The notes under the pieces are model-generated. The model did no database searches, had not been told where the DNA came from, and saw only the letters and a list, made by a program, of their open reading frames with translations. This document shows, piece by piece, positions 25,524 through 33,974 of a stretch of 48,298 nt of DNA (positions within the stretch are counted from its first letter, which is position 1; each line of letters opens with the position of its first letter). The DNA is from DAHUYF01 sp052143095 (GTDB taxonomy: Bacteria > Pseudomonadota > Alphaproteobacteria > ATCC43930 > CGMCC-115725): the NCBI GenBank assembly GCA_052143095.1, contig JBKQTR010000268.1:1-48298 (forward strand). The letters are read 5' to 3'. A program made the position numbers and the translations under genes.

Positions 25524-26327
25524 TCACACGAACCGGCAGGAGAGCGAGCCCAGCGGGCCGTAATCGACGTGGAACTGATCGCCGGCCCGCGCCTCCACCG
25601 TGCGGGTGAACGACCCCGCGAGCACGACTTGGCCGGGCTCCAGCGCGACGTCGAACGGCGCCAGCTTGTTGGCGAGCCACGCGATCCCGTTCGCCGGGTG
25701 GTTCAGCACCGCCGCGGCGACGCCGGATTCCTCGATGATGCCGTTGCGGTAGCACAGCGCCGCGACCCAGCGAAGATCGAACTCCATCGGTCGGATCGGC
25801 CTTCCACCCATGACGAGGGCGGCGTTGCCGGCATTGTCGGCGATGCTGTCCAGCACCTTGCGCGGCGCCTGCGTCTGCGGGTCGATCCGATGGGTCCGGC
25901 CGTCGACGATCTCGGCCGTCGGCACGACGTAGTCGGCCGCGCTCAGCGCATCGAAGATGGTGCAGCCGGGGCCCCTGAGACGTCGGCCGATGATGAAGGC
26001 CAGCTCGACCTCGAGCCGCGGCTCGATGAAGCGGCCGACCGGAATCTCGGCGCCGTCCGCGTAGAACATGTCGGCGAGCAGCGCGCCGTAATCCGGCTCG
26101 GTGATGTTGGCGACGCTCTGCATCGCGCGCGACGTCAGCCCGATCTTGTGCCCCTTGACCGCGTTTCCCTCGGCGACCTTGATCGCCACCCAGTGGCGTT
26201 GCACGGCGTAGGCGTCGTCGATCGAAAATCCCGGATACTGTGCGGTCGGCGGCCGTATGCGGCGCCGCTCCTTCTCGGCCATATGGTATTGGCGCGCTAT
26301 CGTCTCGATCGTGGCTTGGTCCAGCAT
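25524..26327 (-). CDS. hpaH: 2-oxo-hept-4-ene-1,7-dioate hydratase-like (HpaH/MhpD family)
   Basis: A 267-residue hydratase of the FAH superfamily. Long stretches match the HpaH/MhpD/BphH group: AQYPGFSIDDAYAVQRHWV, VKGHKIGLTSRAMQ, PRLEVELAFIIGR, DYVVPTAEIVDGR, VLNHPANGIAWLANKL and VVLAGSFTRTVEARAGDQFH. It adds water to 2-hydroxy-alkadienoates produced in meta-cleavage pathways, with Mg or Mn held by the conserved Glu residues. HpaH-like is the best fit, but 2-hydroxypentadienoate hydratase is possible. ATG 26327 follows GGTGAGGCG; longer in-frame extension is Arg/Ser-rich and not coding. The gene starts four bases after the aldolase stop. Confidence 0.93.
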   Translation of the reverse strand: MLDQATIETIARQYHMAEKERRRIRPPTAQYPGFSIDDAYAVQRHWVAIKVAEGNAVKGHKIGLTSRAMQSVANITEPDYGALLADMFYADGAEIPVGRFIEPRLEVELAFIIGRRLRGPGCTIFDALSAADYVVPTAEIVDGRTHRIDPQTQAPRKVLDSIADNAGNAALVMGGRPIRPMEFDLRWVAALCYRNGIIEESGVAAAVLNHPANGIAWLANKLAPFDVALEPGQVVLAGSFTRTVEARAGDQFHVDYGPLGSLSCRFV

Positions 26328-26331
26328 CGCC

Positions 26332-27060
26332 TCACCCCCGCTTCTGAGCCGCGCGCGACTTCTGCCACAGCGCGAAGTCGCGCTTCGCCTCCTCGCCGGG
26401 CGCCGGAAAGAGACCGATGAGCGAGCGCCCGCCCGCGACCTCCTGCTCCGCGAACTCGTCATAGAGCGTCGCCTCGACCGCCTCTTGCGCCACCGCGTCG
26501 ACCATGTCGGGCGGGATCACCACGACCCCGTCGCGATCGCCGACGATGACGTCGCCCGGATAGACCGCCACCCCGCCGCAGGCGATCGGCAGGTTGAGAT
26601 CGATCGGCTGATGCACGATCGGGCTCGGCGGCGACGAGGCGCGCCGATGATAGGCCGGCAGGCCGGTCCGGAGAATCCCTTCGGAATCGCGCAAGCCGCC
26701 ATCGGTCACGATCCCGGCGCAGCCGCGCGCCTTGAGGCGCCCGACATAGAGATCGCCCGCCGAGGCCGCCCGCGCATCGCCGCGCGCATCGACCACCAGC
26801 ACATGTCCGGGCGGGCACTCCTCCATCGCCTGGCGCTGCACCTGTCCGCGCCCGGGCGTCCCCGGCCGGTTGCGGTCTTCGCGCGCCGGGATGAAGCGCA
26901 TCGTGAAGGCGAGGCCGACCATGCGGGGAATGTCGGGTCGGATCGGCGTCACCTCCTGCAGAAACATGTTCCTGAGCCCGCGCCCGAACAGGATGCCGGT
27001 GAGCGTCGAGGTGCCGACCGTCAGCAAGGCCTCGCGGGTGGTTTGCGTCAGTGTCGTCAT
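26332..27060 (-). CDS. RraA-like family aldolase (HMG/CHA aldolase type)
   Basis: A 242-residue protein of the RraA/4-hydroxy-4-methyl-2-oxoglutarate aldolase family. Signatures are HVLVVDARGDARAASAGDLYVGRLKARGC, GIVTDGGLRDSEGI and YPGDVIVGDRDGVVVIPPDMVD; the D-G-G-x-R-D motif carries the Asp/Arg used for metal and pyruvate binding. Family enzymes cleave 4-hydroxy-2-oxo acids to pyruvate plus a second product. Beside an HpaH-like hydratase it could take the place of the usual HpaI or MhpE aldolase as the last step of the pathway; that substitution is inference. Some family members are RNase E regulators, but the metabolic context argues against that here. Confidence 0.9.
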   Translation of the reverse strand: MTTLTQTTREALLTVGTSTLTGILFGRGLRNMFLQEVTPIRPDIPRMVGLAFTMRFIPAREDRNRPGTPGRGQVQRQAMEECPPGHVLVVDARGDARAASAGDLYVGRLKARGCAGIVTDGGLRDSEGILRTGLPAYHRRASSPPSPIVHQPIDLNLPIACGGVAVYPGDVIVGDRDGVVVIPPDMVDAVAQEAVEATLYDEFAEQEVAGGRSLIGLFPAPGEEAKRDFALWQKSRAAQKRG

Positions 27061-27130
27061 GCCAGTCTCTCCATTGAGTTCGACGCCGTGCGATGGATCA
27101 CGTTAGTATCGACAGCGTCGCGGAGGTACG

Positions 27131-29476
27131 TCACGTGCCGCCGCCCGGCCGTGCCTTCGCGTGCTGGAGCGCTTGCCAGATGCGCTCGCTTGTGGCCGGC
27201 ATGTCGAGCTCGTAGATCCCCGCGGGCTCGAGCGCGTTCATGATGGCGATCATGACCGCGGGCAGCGCGCCCACCGTTCCGGCCTCGCCGGCGCCCTTGG
27301 CGCCGAGCGGGTTGGTCGCGGTTGGCACCGGCTTGGAGATCACCTCGATGTCGCACATCGTATCCGCCCGCGGCATCGCATAGTCCATGAAGCTCGCGGT
27401 GAGCAGTTGGCCGCTGTCGCGCTCATAGACCACCTGTTCCATCAGGATCTGGCCCAGCCCCTGGGCGACGCCGCCATGGATCTGCCCCTTCAAGGTCAGC
27501 GGGTTGATCACCGTGCCGACATCGTCGACGACGAGATAGGAGAGGACGCGGGCCAGGCCCGTCTCGGGGTCGATCTCGACCTCGCAGACATGGCAGCTGT
27601 TGGGAAATGTGGCGTGCTCGGGGGAGAAGGTCGCGTTTTCGTAAAGGCCGGGCTCGATGCCCGGCGGCAGCCGCGCCGGCTGGAAGGCGGCGACCGCCAC
27701 CTGCTTCAGGCTGAGGCCCCGGTCGGTGCCGGTGATGGTGAAGCGGCCGTCCGCGAAGCCGACATCCGCCGCCGCGGCCTCCAGCAGGTGCGCGGCGATC
27801 TCGCGCCCCTTCTCGATCACCTTGTCGGCGGCGCGCGTCAGGGCCGAGCCGCCGGTGACCATCGAGCGCGAGCCGTTCGACCCCATGCCGAAGGCGACCC
27901 GGTCGGTGTCGCCGTCGATGTATTGCACATCGGCGGGATCGATCCCGAGCCGCTGGTGCAGGATCTGCTTGAAGGCCGTGTCGTGCCCTTGCCCATGCGT
28001 CTTGGTGCCCATCAGCACGAGGGCCGTACCGCTGGGGTTGAAGCGGATCTCGGCATATTCGGGGACGGGGCCGGCGGCCTGCTCGATCGCGTTGGCGATC
28101 CCGATGCCGCGCAGCATGCCGCGTCGACGCGCCGCGGCGCGCCGCGCCGGGAAGCCGGCGTAATCGGCGGCGACCAGCGCCGTCTCCAGATTCTGGCGAA
28201 AGTCGCCGCAATCGTAATGCGGGCCGAGCGCCGTCTGGTACGGCATCGCGGCGGCGGGGATGATGTTGCGCCGGCGCAGCTCGATCGCGTCCATGCCGAG
28301 CTCGCGCGCCGCCGCCTCGATCGCCCGCTCGATGAGGTAGGTCGCTTCCGGGCGGCCGGCGCCGCGATAGGGCGCCGTCGGGCTGGTATTCGACAGCACG
28401 GCGTTGATGGCGACGTAAGCCGCGGGGATGTCGTAGACGCCGACCACCGTGCCGATCATGCCGAAGGGCGTCAGCAGCTGCCGGTCGGAGGCGATATAGG
28501 CGCCGATATTGGCGTCCATGCGGAGGCGCAGCGCCAGGAACTTCGCTTGCCCGTCGAGCGCCAGCTCGATCTCGCCGATATTGTCGCGGCCATGCTCATC
28601 GGCCAGCAGCACCTCCGAGCGCTCGCAGCTCCACTTCACCGGGCGGCCGAGCTTGCGCGCGGCCCAGAGCGTCAGACGGTGCTCCACATACTGCCAGCCC
28701 TTCGCGCCGAAGCCGCCGCCGACGTCGCGGCACACCACCCGCACCTTGCTCTCCGGCACCTTGAAGACCATGGTGGCCAGCATGTTGCGCACGCGGTGGG
28801 GATAGTTGACGTCGGCATAGAGGGTGTAGCGGTCCTCGCCCCGGTCATAGGTCCCGAGCGCGCCGCGCGGCTCCATGTATTGCGCATGCACCCGCGTGAT
28901 GACGTAGCGGCGGCGAATGATCTTCGCCGCGCGCGCGAACGCCACCTCGGTCGCCGCCTTGTTTCCGCGCTCATAGAGGTGGGAGATGTTGTCGGGATTC
29001 TCGTCCCAGACCCGGGGCGATCCCGCGCGGGCCGCTTCGGCCGTATCGGTGACGGCGGCGAGCGGCCGGTAATCGACGGTGATCAGCTCCGCCGCGTCCT
29101 TCGCCTGCGGCAGCGTCTCGGCGATCACCATCGCCACGGGATCTCCGACATAACGCACGCGATCGATCACCAGCGCCGGCCGCTGCGGCGCGAACATCGG
29201 CGAGCCGTCGGCCTTCTTGCGCGGCATTGTCGCCTTCGGCATGGCGAGGCCGTCGGCCGCATAATCCCTCCCGGTGTAGACCGCGACCACGCCGCGCGCC
29301 GCCGCCGCCGCCCGCGTGTCGAGCGCGGCGATCTGCGCATGGGCGTGCGGCGAGCGCAGGAAGACGGCGTAGGCCTGTCCGGGCAGGGTGAGATCGTCCT
29401 GGAAATGGCCCTCGCCGCGCAACAGGCGCGTATCCTCGAAGCGCATCACCGGCTGGCCGACGCCATACTTCATCAT
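27131..29476 (-). CDS. Xanthine dehydrogenase family molybdopterin-binding subunit (CoxL-like)
   Basis: A 781-residue large subunit of a molybdenum hydroxylase. It shows the N-terminal a/b-hammerhead (RLLRGEGHFQDDLTLPGQAYA), the Moco-binding stretch DVGGGFGAKGWQYVEH, the active-site loop AYRGAGRPEATYLIE and the catalytic Glu in GAKGAGEAGTVGALPA. AYRGAGR marks form II (non-carboxydotrophic) CoxL-like enzymes, in contrast to AYXCSFR of true CO dehydrogenase. It hydroxylates an aromatic or aldehyde substrate with water. The partner FeS (CoxS) and FAD (CoxM) subunits are not in the window, so it must pair with distant subunits or act in an unusual complex. It lies between dioxygenase and aldolase genes of the aromatic cluster. 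Confidence 0.93.
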   Translation of the reverse strand: MMKYGVGQPVMRFEDTRLLRGEGHFQDDLTLPGQAYAVFLRSPHAHAQIAALDTRAAAAARGVVAVYTGRDYAADGLAMPKATMPRKKADGSPMFAPQRPALVIDRVRYVGDPVAMVIAETLPQAKDAAELITVDYRPLAAVTDTAEAARAGSPRVWDENPDNISHLYERGNKAATEVAFARAAKIIRRRYVITRVHAQYMEPRGALGTYDRGEDRYTLYADVNYPHRVRNMLATMVFKVPESKVRVVCRDVGGGFGAKGWQYVEHRLTLWAARKLGRPVKWSCERSEVLLADEHGRDNIGEIELALDGQAKFLALRLRMDANIGAYIASDRQLLTPFGMIGTVVGVYDIPAAYVAINAVLSNTSPTAPYRGAGRPEATYLIERAIEAAARELGMDAIELRRRNIIPAAAMPYQTALGPHYDCGDFRQNLETALVAADYAGFPARRAAARRRGMLRGIGIANAIEQAAGPVPEYAEIRFNPSGTALVLMGTKTHGQGHDTAFKQILHQRLGIDPADVQYIDGDTDRVAFGMGSNGSRSMVTGGSALTRAADKVIEKGREIAAHLLEAAAADVGFADGRFTITGTDRGLSLKQVAVAAFQPARLPPGIEPGLYENATFSPEHATFPNSCHVCEVEIDPETGLARVLSYLVVDDVGTVINPLTLKGQIHGGVAQGLGQILMEQVVYERDSGQLLTASFMDYAMPRADTMCDIEVISKPVPTATNPLGAKGAGEAGTVGALPAVMIAIMNALEPAGIYELDMPATSERIWQALQHAKARPGGGT

Positions 29477-29559
29477 CGTCTCGAGACCTTCGCCTCACTG
29501 CTGGGACGCGGGGCGGCGCCGGGCGGCTGCCCGGCGCCGATCGCGATCGACGCGCCGGC

Positions 29560-30477
29560 CTACTCGGCGGCGTTCGGGACCTCGAGCGCGTCCCAGTTCG
29601 GCTTCAGGACGTTGGGCTGGAACTCGTGGCCGTAGAAATCGCCCTCGTAATACTCGCTCTGATGCGAGGCCGGCCGGGACCCCCAGCCATATTCGATCAG
29701 CCAGCCGGACGGGTTGAGGAAGTAGTAGGAATACTGGTGATCGTTCGAGTGCTTGCCGGGCGTGATGCCGATCGGGATGTTGCGCTGCTTGACCAGCTCG
29801 TAGGTGTAGGCGAGGTCGTCGAAGGACTGCACCTCGATCATCACATGGTTGAGCCGCTTGCTGGCGCCCAGTCCGAACGCGACGGTATGGTCGCGGTCGT
29901 TGCAGTGCATGAACAGCGCCTCCAACTTGCCGCCGTCCGGCGTCGGTATCTTGTATTCGATGCCGCCGCGCATGCCGAGCAGGCGATAGAAGCGGTAGGT
30001 CGCGGCGAGGTCGCGGTTGCGCAGGATGCAATGGCCGAGCCCGCCGGTTCCGGTGGCAAAGCGCCCGTACATGCGGCGCCCGGGATGGAAGGGCTTGCTG
30101 TATTGCACATGGGGGCCGTGGAAGATCTCGAGCGGATTGCCGTTGGGATCCTCGAGCGTCAGCAGCTCGAGCACGTGGCGGTCCTCGGCCTGCGCGCGCG
30201 AGCAGACCTCGAACCGCACGCCGGCCTCGCCGAGCGTCTTCTGCATGGCGCCGAACTCGTCCGGGCCCGCCACGCGAAGGCCGAGGCACACCAGATCGTC
30301 GCTGCCGTCCTCGTCGAGCACGAAGCGATGATGCCAGAAATCCATCCGCAGATAGGCGCGCCGCGGCTCGCCCTCGTCGACCAGCTCGAGCCCAAGGATG
30401 TCGGTCGCGAAATCCTTCCACCGGCCGAGGCTCTTGACGCCGAGCACCATGTAGCCGAGTTCGGTTATCCCGGTCAT
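29560..30477 (-). CDS. Extradiol ring-cleavage dioxygenase, VOC family (BphC-like)
   Basis: A 305-residue type I extradiol dioxygenase with two VOC modules. The Fe ligands are His149 (GLGHCIL), His211 (LNHVMIE) and Glu262 (WLIEYGW). Second-sphere residues are visible as His197 (DRDHTVAF), His243/247 and Tyr252 (GKHSNDHQYSYYF). It splits a catechol next to the hydroxyls to give a meta-cleavage product. The BphC/HsaC-like architecture suits an alkyl- or aryl-substituted catechol. It is the first catabolic gene downstream of the FCD regulator and should act after the HpaB-type hydroxylase encoded divergently. Confidence 0.93.
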   Translation of the reverse strand: MTGITELGYMVLGVKSLGRWKDFATDILGLELVDEGEPRRAYLRMDFWHHRFVLDEDGSDDLVCLGLRVAGPDEFGAMQKTLGEAGVRFEVCSRAQAEDRHVLELLTLEDPNGNPLEIFHGPHVQYSKPFHPGRRMYGRFATGTGGLGHCILRNRDLAATYRFYRLLGMRGGIEYKIPTPDGGKLEALFMHCNDRDHTVAFGLGASKRLNHVMIEVQSFDDLAYTYELVKQRNIPIGITPGKHSNDHQYSYYFLNPSGWLIEYGWGSRPASHQSEYYEGDFYGHEFQPNVLKPNWDALEVPNAAE

Positions 30478-30550
30478 TTCCTCACCTCCTCTTCCTTGCG
30501 TTTATGCACGTCGTCGCAGCGGCGACTCCGTCTCCTTCCTTCCTTCCTCC

Positions 30551-31276
30551 TCACTCGCGCGGCAGCAGCTCCGCGGCGATCTTCGAGAAGCCGACGAAGG
30601 TGCGCTCGATGTGCTCGCCGAGCAGCCGGCAGGCGAGATCGGCGTCCCGCGCCAGCGCCGCGTCCATGATCGCCTTGTGCTCCTGGCGCACGCCCGGACG
30701 GATGTCCGCCACGGTCAGCGTCAGCATCCGGTAGCGCTCCGAGCACTGGTAGAGAATACGGCGGAAATGCTGCACCCACCGCGACTTGGAAGCGGCCAGC
30801 AGGGCCTCGTGGAAGGCGTGGTTGCGCGCGTTCCACTCGCGCGCCACCGCCGCCGATTTGCGCGTGGGGCGGGTGTCGAGGAGGTTCAGCTTGTGCAGTG
30901 CGGCGACCACGCCCGATTCCCAATTGTCATCGCCCGCTTCGATCGATTCACGCAGCGCGATAGTCTCCATCATCTTGCGCAGGGTGATGATCTCGCGGAA
31001 CTCCGCGATCGATACCGGCGCGACGCGGAAGCCGCGCTGGCCTTCGGACGTCACCAGCGCGTCGGCGACGAGCAGCAGGAGAGCCTCGCGGATGGTGCTG
31101 GAGCTCACGGAGTGCTGCGCCCGCAACGCGTCGATCGGCAGCTTCGCGCCGGGCCGCATCTGGCCGCTGATGATCTTGCCCTTGATCTCGCGATAGACGT
31201 GCTCGATGAGCGTCTTCGCCGTCGGCAGCTCGGCCGCCGGCGCCTGGTCAATTTTCTTGGAACGTGGTGCTGCCAT
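30551..31276 (-). CDS. GntR-family transcriptional regulator, FCD subfamily
   Basis: A 241-residue regulator. The N-terminal winged helix runs from LIEHVYREIKGKIISGQMRPG through SSSTIREALLLLVADALV to GFRVAPVS. The C-terminal all-helical FCD domain carries likely metal/ligand His residues in ARNHAFHEALLAAS, QEHKAIMDAAL and LLGEHIERTF. FadR-like proteins of this type are usually repressors released by a pathway intermediate. ATG 31276 is chosen because the conserved region starts about 20 residues later; upstream in-frame sequence is not conserved. It lies between the two divergent catabolic arms, and the intergenic TATCGA-type sites are its likely operators. Confidence 0.92.
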   Translation of the reverse strand: MAAPRSKKIDQAPAAELPTAKTLIEHVYREIKGKIISGQMRPGAKLPIDALRAQHSVSSSTIREALLLLVADALVTSEGQRGFRVAPVSIAEFREIITLRKMMETIALRESIEAGDDNWESGVVAALHKLNLLDTRPTRKSAAVAREWNARNHAFHEALLAASKSRWVQHFRRILYQCSERYRMLTLTVADIRPGVRQEHKAIMDAALARDADLACRLLGEHIERTFVGFSKIAAELLPRE

Positions 31277-31338
31277 CACGCGGGCTCGCTCACGACCTCT
31301 AGACGAAGAACCGATCATAGCAGGAAGACGGCGCGGCG

Positions 31339-31417
31339 TTATCGAAAACTCGATCTCAAATATCGATTTTATGACAAAACCCACCACCCGCGTGAAATAT
31401 CGATAATGTCGTTGACC
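31339..31417. promoter_or_regulatory. Divergent control region with three TATCGA-type sites
   Basis: Between the regulator and hpaB genes, three related boxes occur: TTATCGA (31339-31345), ATATCGAT (31360-31367) and ATATCGATA (31397-31405, containing the palindrome TATCGATA). TTGACC at 31412-31417 followed 17 bases later by CTAAGC is a possible plus-strand promoter, placing the third box against its -35. The local AT-richness contrasts with flanking DNA. Binding by the adjacent FCD regulator is inference. Confidence 0.5.
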
Positions 31418-31614
31418 CCTCGCGACGGGCGGGACTAAGCTTCGGAAAAATCGCCTTGCCGGACCGGCAAGGCCCGCGACGGCAGGTCCGCGGACGAGGG
31501 AGGTGACGGTATTGCTCGAGCCCGGAATCGGGGCATTGCGACGGTGCGGCCGCTTGGCCAAGCCGCATGCCGCCAGCCGGCACAGACAACCACCATCAAG
31601 CGAGAGGAGCGACA

Positions 31615-33099
31615 ATGCCCGCACGCACGGGAGCGCAATTTCTCCGTGGCCTGACCGACCGGCGCGAGATCTGGGTCGGCGGCGAGCGCGTGACCGACAT
31701 CCTCGGTCACCCGGCCTTCACCGGCGCGGCGCACGCGCTGGCCGAGGTCTTCGACCTGCAGCATCAGGCGGCCGGCCTCTGCCTCATGCCCGATCCCGAG
31801 ACCGGCGAGCCGATCAATGTGAGCCACATGATCCCGCGCTCGCAGGCGGATCTCATGAGGCGTCACAAGGGGCTCGAGCGGATCTCCGAATACTCGGTCG
31901 GGCTGATGGGCCGCACCCCCGATTACATGAACGTGACCTATGCCGGGTTCGCCGGCCGCTTCGACGAATGGGCGGTCAACGGCAACGACCAGGGCGCCGA
32001 GAATTTGGTGAAGTATCAGAAGAAGCTGGCGCGCGACGACATCAGCCTGACCCACACCATCGTCCACACCACGGTCGACCGGGCCAAGGGCGAGACGCCA
32101 CAGGGTTTCGATGAGGTCCAGCTCCACAAGGTCGAGGACACCGAGCACGGGATCCTGGTGCGCGGCTCGCGCATCCTGGCGACGCTGGCGCCCTTCGCCG
32201 ATGAGATCGCGGTCTATCCCGGGCATCCCATGCCCAATGCCACCGACGCGCACGCGCTGTCCTTCAACATTCGAATGGACACGCCCGGCCTCAAATTCCT
32301 CTGCCGCGACAGCACCTCGGTCAACACCAACCGCTTCGACAACCCGCTCTCGAGCCGCTTCGACGAGCAGGACGCCTTCGTCGTCTTCGACGATGTCGAG
32401 GTGCCGCGCGACCGCATCTTCATCGACGCTAAGCTCGCGGTCTACAACGCCGTGATGCTCACCGGCTGGTGGCCCAACATCATGCACCAGACGATGATCC
32501 GGGCGCAGACGAAGCTGGAATTCGCCTACGGCTTGGCGGCCCGCATGGCGGAGGCGGTCAACGTCAATTCGCCGCAGGCGCAGCAGATGCTCGGCGAGAT
32601 CTGGTGCTTCGCCGAGTTCGCGCGATCGGCGATCCTGTCGGCCGAGCAAGGCGCCTACGAGTACGGCAACGGCGTGTGGTTCCCCGACGGCCGGCCGCTC
32701 GTCGCGCTGCGCGCCGCCCTGCCGGTCTGGTTCCCGCGCGTCAACGAGATCATTCGGCTGATCGGCTCGCATAACCATTTCACCGCGCCGAGCGCCGCCC
32801 AGTTCGCCGATCCGACGCTGCGGCCGCTGCTCGACAAATACCTTCCCGGCGTCGGCGTCAGCGCCGAGCAGCGGGCGCGCATCTTTCGCCTCGCCTGGGA
32901 CTACGCGGGCAGCGCGCTTGCCAGCCGCAACGAACAATACGAGCGCTTCTATCTCGGCTCGGCCGGGCGCAACCAGGCGAATGGACATCTCTATTCGGAT
33001 CGCACCCGCGCCAACCGTCTAGTCGACCGCTTCCTCAACGAAGAGGTGCCTGAGCTGAAGCGGGAGCCGCGTCGCGAAGGGCTGCGCGCCGCGGGCTGA
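31615..33099 (+). CDS. hpaB: 4-hydroxyphenylacetate 3-monooxygenase oxygenase component (HpaB family)
   Basis: A 494-residue member of the HpaB/TftD two-component flavin monooxygenase family. Diagnostic segments are GAQFLRGLTDRREIWVGGERV near the start, YSVGLMGRTPDYMNVTYAGFA, SLTHTIVHTTVDRAKG, FVVFDDVEVPRDRIFIDA and IGSHNHFTAPSAAQF. It uses reduced flavin and oxygen to hydroxylate a phenol to a catechol in the cytosol. The true substrate could be 4-hydroxyphenylacetate or another phenol; halophenol hydroxylases look similar. ATG 31615 has GAGAGGAG just upstream. The flavin reductase partner (HpaC) is absent from this window. It is first in the plus-strand arm of the divergent cluster. Confidence 0.92.
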   Translation: MPARTGAQFLRGLTDRREIWVGGERVTDILGHPAFTGAAHALAEVFDLQHQAAGLCLMPDPETGEPINVSHMIPRSQADLMRRHKGLERISEYSVGLMGRTPDYMNVTYAGFAGRFDEWAVNGNDQGAENLVKYQKKLARDDISLTHTIVHTTVDRAKGETPQGFDEVQLHKVEDTEHGILVRGSRILATLAPFADEIAVYPGHPMPNATDAHALSFNIRMDTPGLKFLCRDSTSVNTNRFDNPLSSRFDEQDAFVVFDDVEVPRDRIFIDAKLAVYNAVMLTGWWPNIMHQTMIRAQTKLEFAYGLAARMAEAVNVNSPQAQQMLGEIWCFAEFARSAILSAEQGAYEYGNGVWFPDGRPLVALRAALPVWFPRVNEIIRLIGSHNHFTAPSAAQFADPTLRPLLDKYLPGVGVSAEQRARIFRLAWDYAGSALASRNEQYERFYLGSAGRNQANGHLYSDRTRANRLVDRFLNEEVPELKREPRREGLRAAG

Positions 33100-33162
33100 A
33101 GCGGGCGAGGCGAAGCCGGCGCGCGGCGCATCGAAGGGACGACAAGGGAGGCTCGGGGCATC

Positions 33163-33924
33163 ATGGCGGAAGCGACACAGTTGGCGGTGATCGTCGGTGC
33201 CACCGGCTCGATGGGCAAGGTGATCAGCGAGCGGCTGCAGCGTGCCGGCCTCGCCGTCATCGCCGTCGGCCGCAGCGAGGCCGCGCTGGGCGCGCTCGAG
33301 CGACAGCTCCCGGGCCTGCGCGGCTGCGTCGCCGACGTGGCGTCCGACACGGCGATCGAGGCGATCCAGCGTCATTTGGACCGTCCCGTGCGGATGGCGG
33401 TGCATGCGGCGGGGCTGCCGCCGTCCGCGATGGGCTCGCTCCTCAAGGTGTCGACCGCCGCCGTCGCGCAATCGCTCGAGATCAAGGTCGGCGGCATGAT
33501 GCGGCTGGTGCGCGCCGTCGACGAGCATCTGGTGGCGGGGTCGCGGCTCGTCGCCATCGCCGGCCATCTCGGGCTCGAGCCTACTGCGCTTGCCGCGAAC
33601 CCCGGCATCGCCAACGCCGCTCTCGTCAATCTGATGCGCCAGTACAGCCTGCTTTACGGCAAGCGCGGCGTCAGCGCGCATGTCATCGCCCCGGGCCCGA
33701 CCGAGACCGAGCGGCTCGCGCGTGCTGTCGCCGGCCGTGCGGCGAGCCTCGGCATCACCGAGGCAGCCATGCGCGAGGAGATGCGGGCGGAATCGCCGTT
33801 CAATGCCATCGCCAGTTGCGAGCAGGTCGCCTGGGCGGTGTCGCTGCTGCTGGCGCCCGAGGCCGAGGTCATCACCGGCTCGACCTTGTCGCTGGACTAC
33901 GGTCGTCGGCGCGGCATACCCTGA
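33163..33924 (+). CDS. SDR-family protein with degenerate catalytic tetrad
   Basis: A 253-residue Rossmann protein. The cofactor motif is VGATGSMGKVISERL, and the C-terminal LLAPEAEVITGSTLSLDYG is a normal SDR ending. Where classical SDRs have Tyr-x-x-x-Lys, this protein reads NPGIANAALVNLMRQ, with no Tyr or Lys, and the Ser strand reads VAIAGHLG. It may therefore be non-catalytic, work by another mechanism, or serve as a binding partner. It lies between hpaB and an FAH-family gene in the same direction, so it is probably part of the same operon. Confidence 0.85.
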   Translation: MAEATQLAVIVGATGSMGKVISERLQRAGLAVIAVGRSEAALGALERQLPGLRGCVADVASDTAIEAIQRHLDRPVRMAVHAAGLPPSAMGSLLKVSTAAVAQSLEIKVGGMMRLVRAVDEHLVAGSRLVAIAGHLGLEPTALAANPGIANAALVNLMRQYSLLYGKRGVSAHVIAPGPTETERLARAVAGRAASLGITEAAMREEMRAESPFNAIASCEQVAWAVSLLLAPEAEVITGSTLSLDYGRRRGIP

Positions 33925-33974
33925 GGGAGCCGTCGCCGCCATCCGCGTAACCATCCCTGAGGGAGGTCGTCGAG

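Noticed and set aside
27131..29476. True aerobic CO dehydrogenase large subunit
   Set aside because: The active-site loop is AYRGAGR, not the AYXCSFR of carboxydotrophic form I enzymes, and no CoxS/CoxM is adjacent.
27161..29635. An 824-codon open frame on the plus strand, opposite the CoxL-type gene
   Set aside because: It is the mirror frame of a conserved Moco enzyme; its translation is His/Arg/Gly-rich without domains, as expected for antisense of GC-rich coding DNA.
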